A stretch of DNA of 64,000 nucleotides from Pseudophaeobacter leonis (GTDB taxonomy: Bacteria > Pseudomonadota > Alphaproteobacteria > Rhodobacterales > Rhodobacteraceae): contig NZ_MWVJ01000105.1 of assembly GCF_002087335.1 (NCBI RefSeq), positions 62,001-126,000 on the forward strand, written 5' to 3'. The position numbers and the translations under genes are program-made. Under the pieces are notes generated by a model that saw only the letters and a program-made list of their open reading frames with translations, was not told the origin of the DNA and searched no databases. Within the stretch, counting starts at the first letter, position 1. The number at the start of each line of letters is the position of its first letter. This document shows positions 36,296 to 47,130 of this stretch, piece by piece.

Positions 36296-37974
36296 CCATT
36301 CTTGATCCCAATTCTTATCGCGAGAGCTTGAACCAGACACTTGCACGTTTCGTTGCTACATCATCACCGATCAACGAGGTGCGAGCGCCGCGGCTCGCTG
36401 AACAATTGCGAGAAAAGATCGGATCACTTCAATTCGTAAAAGGGCCGTTCGTTGAAACCCTTCCCGACTTTGAAAAGGGTCGAAGTCTTGAGCAGCTTCA
36501 CCAAGCCAGTATCCTCGACCCGCGTTGGATCGCCTTTGGAGAAAACGATGCGAACGTCTGGACCCGAGCGCTCCATGCGCACCAGGAAGAGGCGATGTTG
36601 CGCGAACCATACGTGGAGGCTTGGGGCGGACCGGTTGGCTTGACGGCAACGCCCGGCGGCGGGCAACGGAAACTTTTACGTCTTGTTCCTGGCGGCATTG
36701 CCATTGAGGAAGATGAGGAAGACACTGACGACAGTACGGGACAGGTCATCTACTTCGACCCGAATACCGGGAGCTGGATGGAGGAAGAGGCCAGCGGTGG
36801 TGTTGCTCTTGAGAGCGTCGAGCTCAGGGAAGATCCTGATGATGGTGCACTCTACATGCACAGGTGCGCGGCCTGTAATCACCGCTCCTCTCGCTATCCC
36901 GAGCCTATCACTACTGTCAGGCCAGGTGACGAGGCTCTTGCCGCCGTTGCCGCACAGTCGATTCTCGAAGCGATGCCTAAGCGTGACCACGGTGACAACC
37001 CACCTATGAGTGGTCGAAACCTATTGGTTTTTTCTGACAACCGACAGGATGCTGCGTTTTTCGCGCCTTTTTTTGAGCGAACCTCAAGGCAGCAAGCGCT
37101 GCGCAGCGCTATCCTGCGCGCCGTTGACGCCAACGGGGAAATCGACATCGACAATCTTGTCACCGCTGTGCGCAATGAGCTTCGAAGAGACGGGCTACGT
37201 CTCTACCGGCCAGGCGTTTTAGCAGAGCTTGAAACTGGCACAAACGAAAGCCTTCGCCTGAAGGCCCTGATCGTTGCCGAACTGACTACCTTGGGGCGCG
37301 GCCGGCTCGGCCTCGAAGGCTTTGGTCGCCTTGGCGTAAATTACGTGGGTTTCGACCGCGTGATTGCAGCCGTCGAGAAAGCGATGCCTGGAAAATTGAG
37401 ACCTTATGCCGAGGCCTTTGCGAGATACGTTCTCAAGATGATCCGTGATTATCGTGCAGTTTCCGATCAGCACTCAAGCATGATCGACCTCGATGATGAG
37501 AGCATTTGGACACGCATCGCTGCTCAGCCATCACGGTGTTTTACGCGAGAAAAAAATCCCCGCGCAAAGGTCGCAATGAATCTGGTACCTGCTGGAAACC
37601 GGCCTAATCGGTTCACGGCACTAATCAAAAAAATGGCAACGGCGACCGGTGAAAATCTCAAGAATTCAGATGTCCTCGACGTCATCACCGCCTTCTGGAA
37701 GGCCATGGAAACCCGCAAATGCCGCGACGCGATTGCCACCTGCGGCGCTCATGCCGTCATCCCACCTCGCAAGAATGCCCAACCGTGGAAACCCACGAGC
37801 ACCGGGGCCACCGCCAGAAACGAAGCGATCAATGCCTCGCGATATCTGGGACGTGCTATTTGGAGAAAGTGGAGCGGATACCACCGCCGGAGCCGTATCG
37901 AAACGAAGATGCATTGTTTGAAAAAAACTGGGCCAGCGCCTTGTGGCGCGTTACTTCGACAGGCGGGCCGCTGA
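36292..37974 (+). pseudogene. DEAD/DUF1998-type helicase with the first RecA domain deleted (defence-system remnant)
   Basis: 560-residue frame. The N-terminus (GPFVETLPDFEKGRSLEQLH, then WTRALHAHQEEAML) matches the segment that precedes the P-loop in very large DUF1998 helicases of the DruE/DISARM/Dpd kind. Where GTGSGKT and the DEAD box should follow, the frame jumps to REPYVEAWGGPVGLTATPGG and on to HRCAACNHRSSRYPEPITTVRPGDEALAA and NLLVFSDNRQDAAFFAPFFERTSRQQALRSAIL, the motif IV region of RecA2. No Walker A or DEAD/DEAH motif exists anywhere in the frame. The 3' end also decays after CGAHAVIPP, and the C-terminal DUF1998 portion is missing. The parent would be about 1,700-2,000 residues. 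ATPase activity is not expected. Confidence 0.72.
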
Positions 37975-38095
37975 AATCCAGGTCCGCATCTTCTGCTCTG
38001 AAATTTGCTGTGTAGCTGTGCTGTGAACAGCTTGAGTTCCTGTCAAAAGCCATACTGAGCCAAGTGCTGCAACACTTCCGATAGGAGGCCAGTGT

Positions 38096-38416
38096 TCAGA
38101 CCGAAGCCTTTCTAATGGCTCGGTCCACCGCATTCCATGCTTGTCTTCGGGTGACCGAGGTTACCCCCTGAACTACCGTGACAAAGTCTTGGCGATTTGA
38201 AGCGACGGCCTCGATCCCAAATTCATTGATCAATCTCTCTGCTTCAATCCGCTGAGTGCTGAGTTTTGGAGATCTTGCGTTATGCCAGGAAAATGGTCCT
38301 TTTATTTCAATGTGATAGTAGTTCTCACTTTTATCCCACTCGGCCCGCCACCAAATCAGCCCCTTACGTGACTTTAACACACCAGTCAAAAACAGGTCGG
38401 TTTTCGAGTTTCTCAC
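38096..38416 (-). CDS. Hypothetical protein, 106 residues
   Basis: From a GTG at 38416, immediately after an in-frame stop, with only a weak GGGAAA upstream. The sequence has plausible protein character (KTDLFLTGVLKSRKGLIWWRAEWDKSENYYHIEIKG, helical basic end RRQAWNAVDRAIRKASV), but I recognise no family. It points toward the helicase remnant from the island's right side. It may be a fragment of a longer gene, as a neighbouring frame (38364-38561) also looks protein-like. Confidence 0.35.
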   Translation of the reverse strand: MRNSKTDLFLTGVLKSRKGLIWWRAEWDKSENYYHIEIKGPFSWHNARSPKLSTQRIEAERLINEFGIEAVASNRQDFVTVVQGVTSVTRRQAWNAVDRAIRKASV

Positions 38417-38943
38417 TCAAGTTTCCCACGTTGATGATCCGTTCCCTAAGACTCTGAGCCTCCTTTGCCAGGCGTTTTTGTCTCGCACCCTTCGAATATT
38501 TGTGAACCATCGACAGGCTTGTGAACCCGTCCTTTGCGCCACACTGGCCGCGGCGCAGCATTTGCAGTTTTGGCTCGAAGCAAACCTGCAGAAATCTAAC
38601 GCTATCGCGTCGTTGTTTTTGTCGTGCTCAGAGGTGAGGGTTTGATGCACTGGGTGATCCGGAGTGCGACGGGTCGGCTGAATTATGTCTAGAAAGGGCC
38701 TCTGGAATAGGGTAGCGCTATGAGTTCCTGTTTCTTGCTCGCTGTCGCAAGTATTTGCGCCTAGGGGCGTATTTACTTCTGCGAAGACTTTACCGTTTGG
38801 ATTTCCTGGATGTCGTTACCTGCCAGCCCGCGCGCCGCATTAAATTGCGATCATACCTACTTTTATGACGCGCCTTTGGCCCTCCCGGTCGCCAATAATG
38901 AACCGGCTCCCGGCTGCGGGCATTTGCAAGCAAGGTTGAAGCC
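38417..38943. other. Probable right border of the island, no clear gene
   Basis: Composition shifts from AT-rich to GC-rich around 38.8 kb. Short frames on the minus strand (for example 38364-38561, KYSKGARQKRLAKEAQSLRERI) may be remnants. No repeat of the tRNA-Ser 3' end is visible. Confidence 0.45.
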
Positions 38944-40016
38944 GTGAGTGATATCGCAAATAACCAGAAAGGCGACAAAGGCCCCTTGATGCTACTGTCT
39001 TCGGGCTTTTCTGATTGGCTTGAGGCGGCTGACGTATCGCTGGCCTCACGACTTATCAGGCGGGCCGTTTGTTTTTCATTGGCCGCAAAACCGATGGAGG
39101 CGTGCGTGCCCATGAGCGCATGATCGAACAGTGCCAGGGCCTGTGGACGGATGGAAGCTCGCTCTGGGTTAGTGGCCTCTACATGCTCTGGCGGTTCGAG
39201 AACGTGCTGCGCAATGGTGCGACCACGCCGGTGGGCGCAGATAGCAAGTTTGTTCCCGTAGAGGGGCGGGTGGTCGGGCGCACGGATGTGCACGACATCG
39301 GCCTTGGTGAAATCGAGGGCGTCCGGCGTCCGGTTTTCGTCAACACGCTGTTCAACTGTCTCGCTACGATCAGTGACACGGCAAGCTTTCGACCCATATG
39401 GCGGCCGAACTTCATTAGTGCTCTGGTTGCAGAGGACCGCTGCCATCTCAACGGGCTGGCAATGGAGGGAACCCGACCCGCCTATGTCACCGCCGTGAGC
39501 CGCTCGGATGTCTTTGACGGCTGGCGCGACCGTCGGCACGATGGCGGTGTTGTGATTGACGTAGCCAGCAATGAGATCGCAGCCAGTGGTCTGTCGATGC
39601 CGCATTCCCCACGCCTGTACGATGGGAAGCTGTGGCTCTTGAATTCGGGGGCCGGTCAATTCGGCTATATCGATCCAATGGATGGCAGGTTTACGCCGGT
39701 CTGTTTCTGTCCTGGCTATGCCCGCGGGCTCGCTTTCATCGGGCGGCATGCTGTCATTGGCCTGTCGCGTCCCCGTAATGGTGGCGCGTTCTCTGGGCTG
39801 GCACTTGATGAGCGCCTCTCCGAAAGGGACGCATCGGCGCGCTGTGGGCTACTGATCGTCGACATCGACAGCGGCAGCGTTGTTGAATGGTTGCGGTTCT
39901 CGCATACGATTGACGAGCTCTATGACGTTGCGGTCTTGCCAGGGGTACGATCTGCCGAAGCGATCGGCTTCAAATCCGACGATATCCAGCGTGAGATCAC
40001 GATCGAGCACCCTTAA
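38944..40016 (+). pseudogene. TIGR03032/DUF4915-like protein (frameshifted)
   Basis: About 357 codons. GTG 38944 opens SDIANNQKGDKGPLMLLSSG, then FSDWLEAADVSLA. One missing base near 39043 then breaks the frame; correction gives TTYQAGRLFFIGRKTDGGVR and joins the long frame to 40016. The family pattern GLWTDGSSLWVSGLYMLWRFENVL, HDIGLGEIEGVRRPVFVNTLFNCLATI and SMPHSPRLYDGKLWLLNSGAGQFGYID fits TIGR03032, proteins with a predicted beta-propeller fold of unknown biochemical role, common in marine bacteria beside surface or calcium-binding proteins. The next gene is such an RTX protein, which fits. No signal peptide is visible. Confidence 0.78.
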
Positions 40017-40307
40017 GCCCGGCGGTGCGACGCCTTGGCGTTCATCTGATGATACAAGACCTGTGCGCTGCAGGCTTATCGCGGGCTACGGTTGGTTCCC
40101 TGCGCCCGCAGCCTCGAGATGCGCAAGGGGGGCTGTCGAAACGCCTCGCGAACTACGGGGTTTCATCTTTGATTGATGTGACTTGCGATATTTTAATCAT
40201 GTGTGCTATTTGCATTTCAAGTGTTTTGAATTTTCTTTTTTTGCGAAATCAGGATGATATCAGACATCGCGCGAAATTAGCTCAGGTATTGAACGGAGAT
40301 CGCCGCA

Positions 40308-42386
40308 ATGGCTCAGTTTAACACAACCTCGTTTGGTATTGGCATCAGTCCAGTTTCCAATGCCACTGCTGATCTGGACGGTGACGGTGACCTGGATCTT
40401 CTGGCCACCAACTATATTAGCGACAACGTTTCTGTGCTGCTGGGCGATGGGAGTGGAGGCTTCGCGCCGACCGCTACTGTGCCGGCCACCAATGGCCCGC
40501 GTCAGGTCGTGGTTGGGGATCTCGACGGCGACGGCGATATCGATTTTCTCGCCTCCAACTATTCCGGCAACGATGTCACGGTTGCGCTCAATAACGGCAG
40601 CGCCGCTTTCAGCGTGTCGTCCGTCGCAGTGGGGAGCACGCCTCGCGGTCTGGCCACTGCTGATATTGATGGCGACGGGGATCTGGACATTGTTTCCGTC
40701 AATTACGGTTCAGACAACCTGTCTGTCGCGTTGAACAACGGCAACGGCACCTTTGCAGCGGCCACCACGGTTGCGAGCGGAGGAGTCCGACCGGTCCAGA
40801 TGGTCATTGCGGATTTCGACGGCGACGGTAACGCTGATCTTGCAGTCACCAACAACAGTGACAACAACCTCGGCATACTGATTGGAAACGGCGACGGGAC
40901 CTTTAACGCGGCGACGCTTGTCACCACTGGTTCTGGCCCTCGGGGCCTGACGACTGGTGACGTAAACGGCGACGGGCATGCCGACCTTGTGGTCACAGAT
41001 TTCAGCGCAAATACTGCCTCGATCCTGCTCAACAACGGCAACGGCACCTTTGCCGCGCGCACGACGGTTGCGACCGCAAATAATCCCTATGATGTAAAGC
41101 TGGGCGACCTCGACGGCGATGGCGACCTCGATATGGTGGTCAGCAATTCCGGCTCCAGCTCTCTGAGTGTGTTTTTCAACGATGGCGCGGGTGGCTTTAC
41201 CGCGGCGAGTGATTCGCCTTTCGCGGTCGGCGTCTCTCCCGGTGGTCTGACGCTGGGCGACTTCGACGGTGATGGCGACCTGGACATCTCGAGCGCGAAC
41301 TTCGGCTCGAACACCGCCAGTATCCTGATCAATACCATGTCGCGCTATTCGATCGCCTCCGCCGGTTCGGTGTCGGAAGGGACGGCTGTGGGGGCCGGTG
41401 GGGTTCTTGCCTTTACCGTCAGCCGCACAGCCACGTCGGAAGCAGAGGATGTCACCTATACCCTCAGCGGTACGGCGACAGCTGGCACCGACTATACCGC
41501 TCCGAGTGGCACCGTCAGCTTTGCCGCAGGCCAAGAGACTGCAGAGATCCAAATTTCGCTTACGCCAGATGCCATCAAGGAAATGAGCGAAACCATTGTT
41601 GTAGACCTCACCGGCGTTAGCGGCGAGGGTTTCATTGCCGCCTCTGCTGCCAGCGCCACGGGCACAATCGCCAATGACGATCACAATACCGTCTCTGGCG
41701 GCGACACCGATGATTACCTGGCCGGGACCGGCAACAGAGACTTTCTCTTCGGCAACGGGCAACGACGTGATCATCGGTGGTGATGGCAACGACCGCATCC
41801 TGGGCGGCGCCGGCGATGACAAGATTTTTGCGGGCGCCGAGGATCAGGGCAATGACGTGGTCTTTGGTGATGCCGGGGACGACGTGATTTACGGCGGTGG
41901 CGGCAACGACTATCTGTATGGCGGGTCGGCAGCGACACGATTTATGCCAGCAAGGGTGACGACTATCTCTGGGGCGATGTCGGCAATGACATTCTCTATG
42001 GCGGCCAGGGCCGTGATATTCTGCGCGGCAATACCGGCAACGATAAGATCTACAACGGCGCCGGCTCAGATACCGTTGATGGCGGCAAGGGCGCTGACAC
42101 AATTTTTGGCGGCGCTGGGAATGACCTGCTTTATGGTGGCAACAAGCACCGCTCGGGCGGGGATGGGGCTGAGGATGTGTTCATTTTCACCGCGACCAGT
42201 GGCAAGGATAGAATCGTTGATTTTGAACAGGGGATCGATGTGATCAACCTGCGCAAACTCGATGTTGATTTCTCCGACCTCGTCATAAGCGACGGCAATG
42301 TTGTCACGATTGAGGGTATCGACTCGTCCGATCTGACTATCACCGTGAGCGGTGCTACGCTGACCGAGAGTGATTTCCTTTTCTAG
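40308..42386 (+). pseudogene. FG-GAP / Calx-beta / RTX calcium-binding secreted protein (two compensating frameshifts)
   Basis: 693-codon protein starting at ATG 40308 with GGAG upstream. Residues about 1-345 hold seven FG-GAP/VCBS-type repeats, each with a DxDGDGxxD calcium loop (DLDGDGDLDLLATNY, DIDGDGDLDIVSVNY, DFDGDGDLDISSANF). Residues about 345-455 are a Calx-beta domain (SEGTAVGAGGVLAFTVSR ... TGTIANDD). The rest are RTX nonapeptides (GGDGNDRILGGAGDDKI, GNTGNDKIYNGAGSDTV) and a C-terminal LRKLDVDFSDL block typical of type I secretion substrates. Single-base lesions near 41758 and 41926 cancel out, leaving total length a multiple of three. No type I exporter is adjacent. Confidence 0.88.
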
Positions 42387-42410
42387 CCGATATAACGTCG
42401 CCAACTGGGA

Positions 42411-42434
42411 AAGGGAGCCGAGGGGCTCCCTTTC
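42411..42434 (+). terminator. Rho-independent terminator after the RTX gene
   Basis: Ten-base perfect stem AAAGGGAGCC / GGCTCCCTTT with a four-base loop, 24 bases after the RTX stop. The convergent ABC exporter gene ends at 42597, so it may serve both directions. Confidence 0.85.
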
Positions 42435-42596
42435 GTTCAGGCTCTGGATTCAGCACCTGTCATAGCCAGTTGACGACGCTTGCGGCGGGCTGCCTCTGTG
42501 TGGAGCAGCAGACAGGCTCGCAAAGCCACTCTCCACGTTCACCATACATTCTTGATATGAGGCGGGGAGGCTGACCTATCGCCTGCCTCGTTTGTC

Positions 42597-44296
42597 TCAT
42601 GACAGGCGGGCATAAAGCCCGTTTTGGGCGCGCAAGTCGTCATGTGTGCCAGCCTCAACCCTTTGCCCTGCCTGCATAACAATGATCTGATCGGCATGTC
42701 TCACGGTTTCCAGGCGATGCGCGATGACCAGCGTCGTGCGCCCCTTTGAAAGCTGCTCCAAGGCCTGTTGGATCTCACGCTCCGTCTCTCGGTCCAGGGC
42801 CGAGGTCGCCTCGTCGAGAACCAGGATCGGCGGATTTTTGAGAAAGGCGCGGGCAATGGCGACGCGTTGTTTCTGACCACCGGACAACATCACACCGCGC
42901 TCGCCTACGACTGTGTCGAGGCCATCGGGGAGACGCGCGACAAGCGCGCTCAACTGTGCGTTCTCGACCGCGGCATGCAGTTCGGCCTCGCTGGCGCCTA
43001 GCTTGCCGTACAGGATATTGTCACGCAGGGTGGATCCGAACAGGAACACGTCCTGCGACACCAGTCCAATCTGCGCGCGCAGACTGTTCAGGGTCATGTC
43101 TGCGATGTCGATCCCGTCGATGGTTATTCTGCCGCAAGTTGGGTCATAAAACCTTGGCAACAACGCCAAAAGCGTCGTCTTGCCAGCGCCGGAGGGGCCG
43201 ACAAAGGCCACGGTTTCTCCGGCCTTTATTGTGATCGTGACACCCTGCAGAACGGGTAAAGGGCTGTCATAGGCAAAGGACACATTCTCGAACCGCACCT
43301 CGCCCCTGAAAGCCGGCGCCGGGCCTGCGTTCGGGCGGTCGCTCACATCGCATTCGGTTGCCAGCAGCTCAACGTAGCGCTGAAAGCCTGCGATGCCACG
43401 CGGATAGGTCTCGATCACGGCAGCGATTTTTTCCAGTGGGCGGAAAAACACGCTCACCAGCAGCAAAAAGCCGACAAAGCCTCCCGTGGTCAAGGTGCCC
43501 TGCAGCACAAACCCCGCGCCTGCGACCATCACCACGACCTGCACGAAACGCAGCCCCATATATTGTATGGCGCTGGCTTTTGCCATGATCGCATAGGCCG
43601 ATAGTTTGGTGTCGCGATATGCGGCATTGTCGCGGGCAAACAACTCTTCTTCGTGGCGCTCATTGCCAAAGGCCTGCACCACGCGGATGCCGCTGATTGC
43701 CTCTTCCAGCCGGACGTTAAACGCCCCGACGCGGGCGTAGATATCGCGCCAGGAGCGGGTCATGCGCGCGCCGTATACGGCGACAACCCAGACCATCAGC
43801 GGCACAATCACAGCCGTGATCAGGGCAAGGGTGACATGCAGGTTCATCATCAGCAAAAAGGCCCCGACAAAGGTCATCACCGCGATGAAAAGGTCTTCTG
43901 GGCCGTGATGGGCGACCTCGCCTATTTCTTCGAGATCGCGGGTCACACGGGCCACCAGTTTGCCGGTGCGGGCGCGCGGTCATACCAGCGCCACGACAGG
44001 CGGGTGAGATGCGCAAAGGCGCGGCGCCGCATTTCCGTTTCGATCTCAATTCCCAGCCGATGGCCCCAGTAAATCACAATCCCCATGAGCAGCGTGTTGA
44101 AGGCATAGACCAGCAACAATCCGGTCGCCGCCAGAACGGTCAGCCCCCAGTCCCCCAGCGGCAAAAGGGGGTCAATAAACGCGGTGATGGCGAGGGGGAA
44201 GGCAAGTTCGAGAAGGCCGGAGAGAACGGCAGAGCCGAAATCGACCCAGAACAGGCGTGTATGAGGGCGGTAGTATTCAAAAAACTGGCGAAGCAT
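42597..44296 (-). pseudogene. ABC exporter with fused membrane and ATPase domains, MsbA-like (frameshifted)
   Basis: About 566 residues. Membrane domain residues 1-300 begin MLRQFFEYYRPHTRLFWVDFG. The frame breaks near 43972 after LSWRWYDRA; removing one base restores RTGKLVARVTRDLEEIGEVAHHGP and the rest. ATPase domain: Walker A GPSGAGKTT, signature MLSGGQKQRVAIARA, Walker B ILVLDEATSALD, H-loop VIAHRLETV. I chose ATG 44296, the natural start after a tandem repeat. It is last in the siderophore-uptake operon, 61 bases after fhuC, so it may export a siderophore or move an iron complex. Lipid-A-type or drug export is equally possible. Confidence 0.85.
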
Positions 44297-44310
44297 AGGG
44301 CTGGCTTTCG

Positions 44311-44355
44311 GATGACTGGCTTGCAGATGACTGTCTTGCAGATGACTGGCTTTGG
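44311..44355. repeat. 15-base tandem repeat between fhuC and the ABC exporter
   Basis: Three units of the GATGACTGGCTTGCA type start at 44311, 44326 and 44341. They lie upstream of the exporter start; if translated they would only add DSHLQ-like repeats, so I treat them as intergenic. Confidence 0.75.
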
Positions 44356-44357
44356 GA

Positions 44358-45122
44358 TCAAAGCGGGTGAACAACGGGGCTGGGCTGGGCATTGATAACC
44401 TGCATGGGCACGCCATAGATACGCTGAAGCGCCTCGGGGCTGAGCAGCTCTTTCACGCCGCCCTCAAGCACAACGCGGCCTGCGTCGAGCGCGATGACAT
44501 GATCGCAGAACCTCACGGCCATATTGACGTCATGCAGGACGACAACGGCCGAGAGTGCGCCTGTGTGCACCGTCTCACGCAACAGGCCCAGCACCTCGAT
44601 TTGGTGGGCCACATCCAGCGCAGAAATCGGCTCGTCCAGCAGCAGAGTGCGCGCGCTCTGCGCCAGCATCATGGCGATCCAGCCGCGCTGCTTTTCTCCG
44701 CCTGACATGGTATCCACCAGTTGGTCGCGCTTATCCGTGAGGCCGCATCGCGCAATCGCTGCGTCAATCAGGGACTGGTCCTCAGGTCCGAGACGCCCCA
44801 GGGCACCGCGCCACGGATAGCGCCCCAGCGCCACAAGTTCACTGAGCAAAAGCCCCTCGGTTGCTGGCGTCACCTGCGGCAGAAAGGCAAGGTCGCGGGC
44901 AAAATCCTTTGCCTTCCAGTCCCGCAGGTCTTTGTCGGCATACTGGATGGCGCCACTGCTTGGCCGGGTTTGCGCGGCGAGCATTTTCAGCAGCGTCGAT
45001 TTCCCGGACCCGTTGCGCCCGACAAGCGCCGTGATCCCGGTCTCAACTGACAGGGTCAGGCGATCCACCAGCCGTCTGTTGGGCACGTCGAAGCAGACAT
45101 TGTTGAGCGAAAAAAGAGTCAT
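44358..45122 (-). CDS. fhuC: Iron-siderophore ABC transporter ATP-binding protein (FhuC-like)
   Basis: 254-residue ATPase of a siderophore importer. Walker A is GRNGSGKST (about residues 37-45), the Q-loop is in FLPQVTPATEGLLLSELVALGRYPWRG (the FhuC-type V-x-LGRxP), the signature is MSGGEKQRGWIA, and Walker B is TLLLDEPISALD. Its ATG overlaps the permease stop (ATGA), so they are translationally coupled. It serves the fused permease upstream, the binding protein and the TonB receptor. Confidence 0.92.
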   Translation of the reverse strand: MTLFSLNNVCFDVPNRRLVDRLTLSVETGITALVGRNGSGKSTLLKMLAAQTRPSSGAIQYADKDLRDWKAKDFARDLAFLPQVTPATEGLLLSELVALGRYPWRGALGRLGPEDQSLIDAAIARCGLTDKRDQLVDTMSGGEKQRGWIAMMLAQSARTLLLDEPISALDVAHQIEVLGLLRETVHTGALSAVVVLHDVNMAVRFCDHVIALDAGRVVLEGGVKELLSPEALQRIYGVPMQVINAQPSPVVHPL

Positions 45123-47130
45123 GCGTGTCTCCGTCCAAGAAGGGCCATGAACAGCCAGGGCGCGCCGATCAGCGTGGCAAAAAGCCCAAGTGGCAGATCA
45201 TAGGGGTAGCTGGCAGTGCGGGCGCCAAAGGCCGCCAGGCTCATCAAAAGGGCGCCCAGACACCAGCTCGCGGCGAGAAAGGGAGCGGGGCGCAACAGGC
45301 CAAGGCTGCGCGCAATATGGGGGGCCATCAGGCCAATAAAGCTCACCGGGCCTACCAAAACGCTTGCAGCGCCGGTTGCCAGTCCCGCCGCAAGCACAAG
45401 GCCCAGCCGCACCCGCCCAAGCTGCATCCCCACACCCCGGGCGACATCCGCGCCGAGGGGCAGGATCTCGAACCACCGAGCGAGCAAAAGTGCAGCCCCC
45501 AGCCCGACCGCGGCCAGGATGGCCAGGGCCAGTGCACCGGCGACAGTGGCGCGTGCCGCACTGCCTGCAAGCCAGCCCAAAAGCGTCCAGGCGCGCGGAT
45601 CACCAGAGGCCATGATAGCGGCCAGCAGCGCCGTGGCAAAAGCCCCAACCGCCAGACCCGCCAGCAAGAGCCGCGCCGGGGCCATATCGGCGCGCATGGC
45701 ATAGGCAGACAGAATAATCAGCGTCACCGCAGCCCCCGTGGAGGAGCCTAAGGCGAGGGCAAAGGGCGACGGGGCAGGGGTCAGAAACAGGGTTGCGGCA
45801 TATCCCAGTGCCCGCCGCCAGTGACGCCAAGAACCTCGGGGGCGGCCATGGGATTGGCGGTGAGTCGTTGCAACACCGCACCCGACAGCGCCAATAGCGC
45901 TCCGGCAGAGGCAGCCGCCAAAATGGCCGTGGCGCGCAGGGGCCGGAAGGTGGCGGCGATGGCGCCGGAGATCATCCCCCAGCCATCGGGGCCGCGACCG
46001 CCAAACAGGCTCAGCACCGTCAGGATGAGCGTCGCACAGGCCAGCAGACCACCCCGTCTCCACGGGTGTTTGGCACGCGGCGGCAGGGTCTCATTGCGTT
46101 CGGTTTCGGGCGGCACGATATGGCGCAGTTTGGGCAGCAACGCGATCAGGAGCGGCCCGCCGATCAATCCCGTCAAGGCGCCGGTTGGCAAGGCAGGCCC
46201 GCCAAAGGCCACAAGCGCTATGAGCCCGCTGTCAACGACAGACAACAGCACCGCCCCCGCTAGCGGTGACGCCAGCAGCACCTGTGCGACAGAGCGCGCC
46301 CCAAGACGCCGCACCAGCGCCGGTGCGGCCAGGCCGACAAAACCGACGAGGCCAACCTCGGCGGAGACCATGCCGGAGAGAAACACTGCAAGCGTCAGCG
46401 CAGCGAGACGTATCAGGCCAACCCGCGCGCCCAGGGCTTTGGCCGTGGCGCCGCCAAGGCTGAGAACCACCAGCGGACGCACCAAAAGTGCGGCCCCCAT
46501 GCCGCCAAGGATCAGAACCCCGATGAGCCGACACACCCCGTGCCAGCTGTCTTGTGTCAGCGCGCCGCCATTCCAGATAACCAGCGACAACAGGTAGTGC
46601 CCTTGTCCCAGGGTGAGGGCGGTTGAGATGGCAGAGGCGAGCATCCCCACCAGCATCCCGGCGATTGTCACGGTGACGGGGGCAAAGCCACGCCGGGCCG
46701 CAAGGGCCATGACGAGCCCGACCGCCAGGGCGCCGCCAATCAGCGCCACGGGGCCGCGCCCAAGCGCCAGCGCCTCGGGCCAGATCAGGGTGGCGAAAAC
46801 CAGCGAAAGCTGGGCTCCGGAGGCGACACCAAGCGTGGTCGGATCAGCCAGCGGATTGCGCAGGACCACCTGCATCAGGGCCCCGGACAGGCCCAGCAAA
46901 GCGCCAATGAGCAGCGCCAGCACCGCGCGCGGCATCAGGCCAAAGGCAAAGAAAATCTGTTCAGGCACAAGGCCATCCGGATCGGCCAGGGGCAGGACCC
47001 ATTGGGAAAAAGGCAGCGCGTTCAGGGCCGCAACACTCCACAGGCCAGTGGAGACGAGGCCAGCGGAGACGAGGGCAACCAAGATAAGGGCAGCCGAGCC
47101 GGGGGCGGCAACAGACAGCAGGCGGCTCAT
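45119..47130 (-). pseudogene. fhuB: Fused iron-hydroxamate permease FhuB (frameshifted)
   Basis: About 670 residues holding two tandem FecCD permease domains, as in FhuB. First half: IGALLGLSGALMQVVLRNPLADPTTLGVASGAQ; second half: LLALSGAVLQRLTANPMAAPEVLGVTGG, where one missing base near 45815 breaks the frame. Correction gives ALGYAATLFLTPAPSPFALALG and continues to 45119 with VLVGPVSFIGLMAPHIARSLG. The length is 670 codons plus two bases, fitting one deletion. It overlaps fhuC and fhuD by four bases each. The double-length form supports hydroxamate-type siderophore uptake. Confidence 0.88.

Larger units (their letters stand above)
27499..38900. mobile_element. Serine-recombinase island at tRNA-Ser (right edge approximate)
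   Basis: From the 3' end of tRNA-Ser to about 38.1-38.9 kb the base composition is visibly more AT-rich than the flanks. The content is accessory: two unrelated-strand serine recombinases, small hypotheticals, an hsdM stub and a helicase cassette. Housekeeping or metabolic genes resume on both sides. I could not find a second copy of the tRNA 3' end to define the right attachment site, so the right border is set only by composition and by the TIGR03032-like gene starting at 38944. Nested or sequential insertions are likely. Confidence 0.65.
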
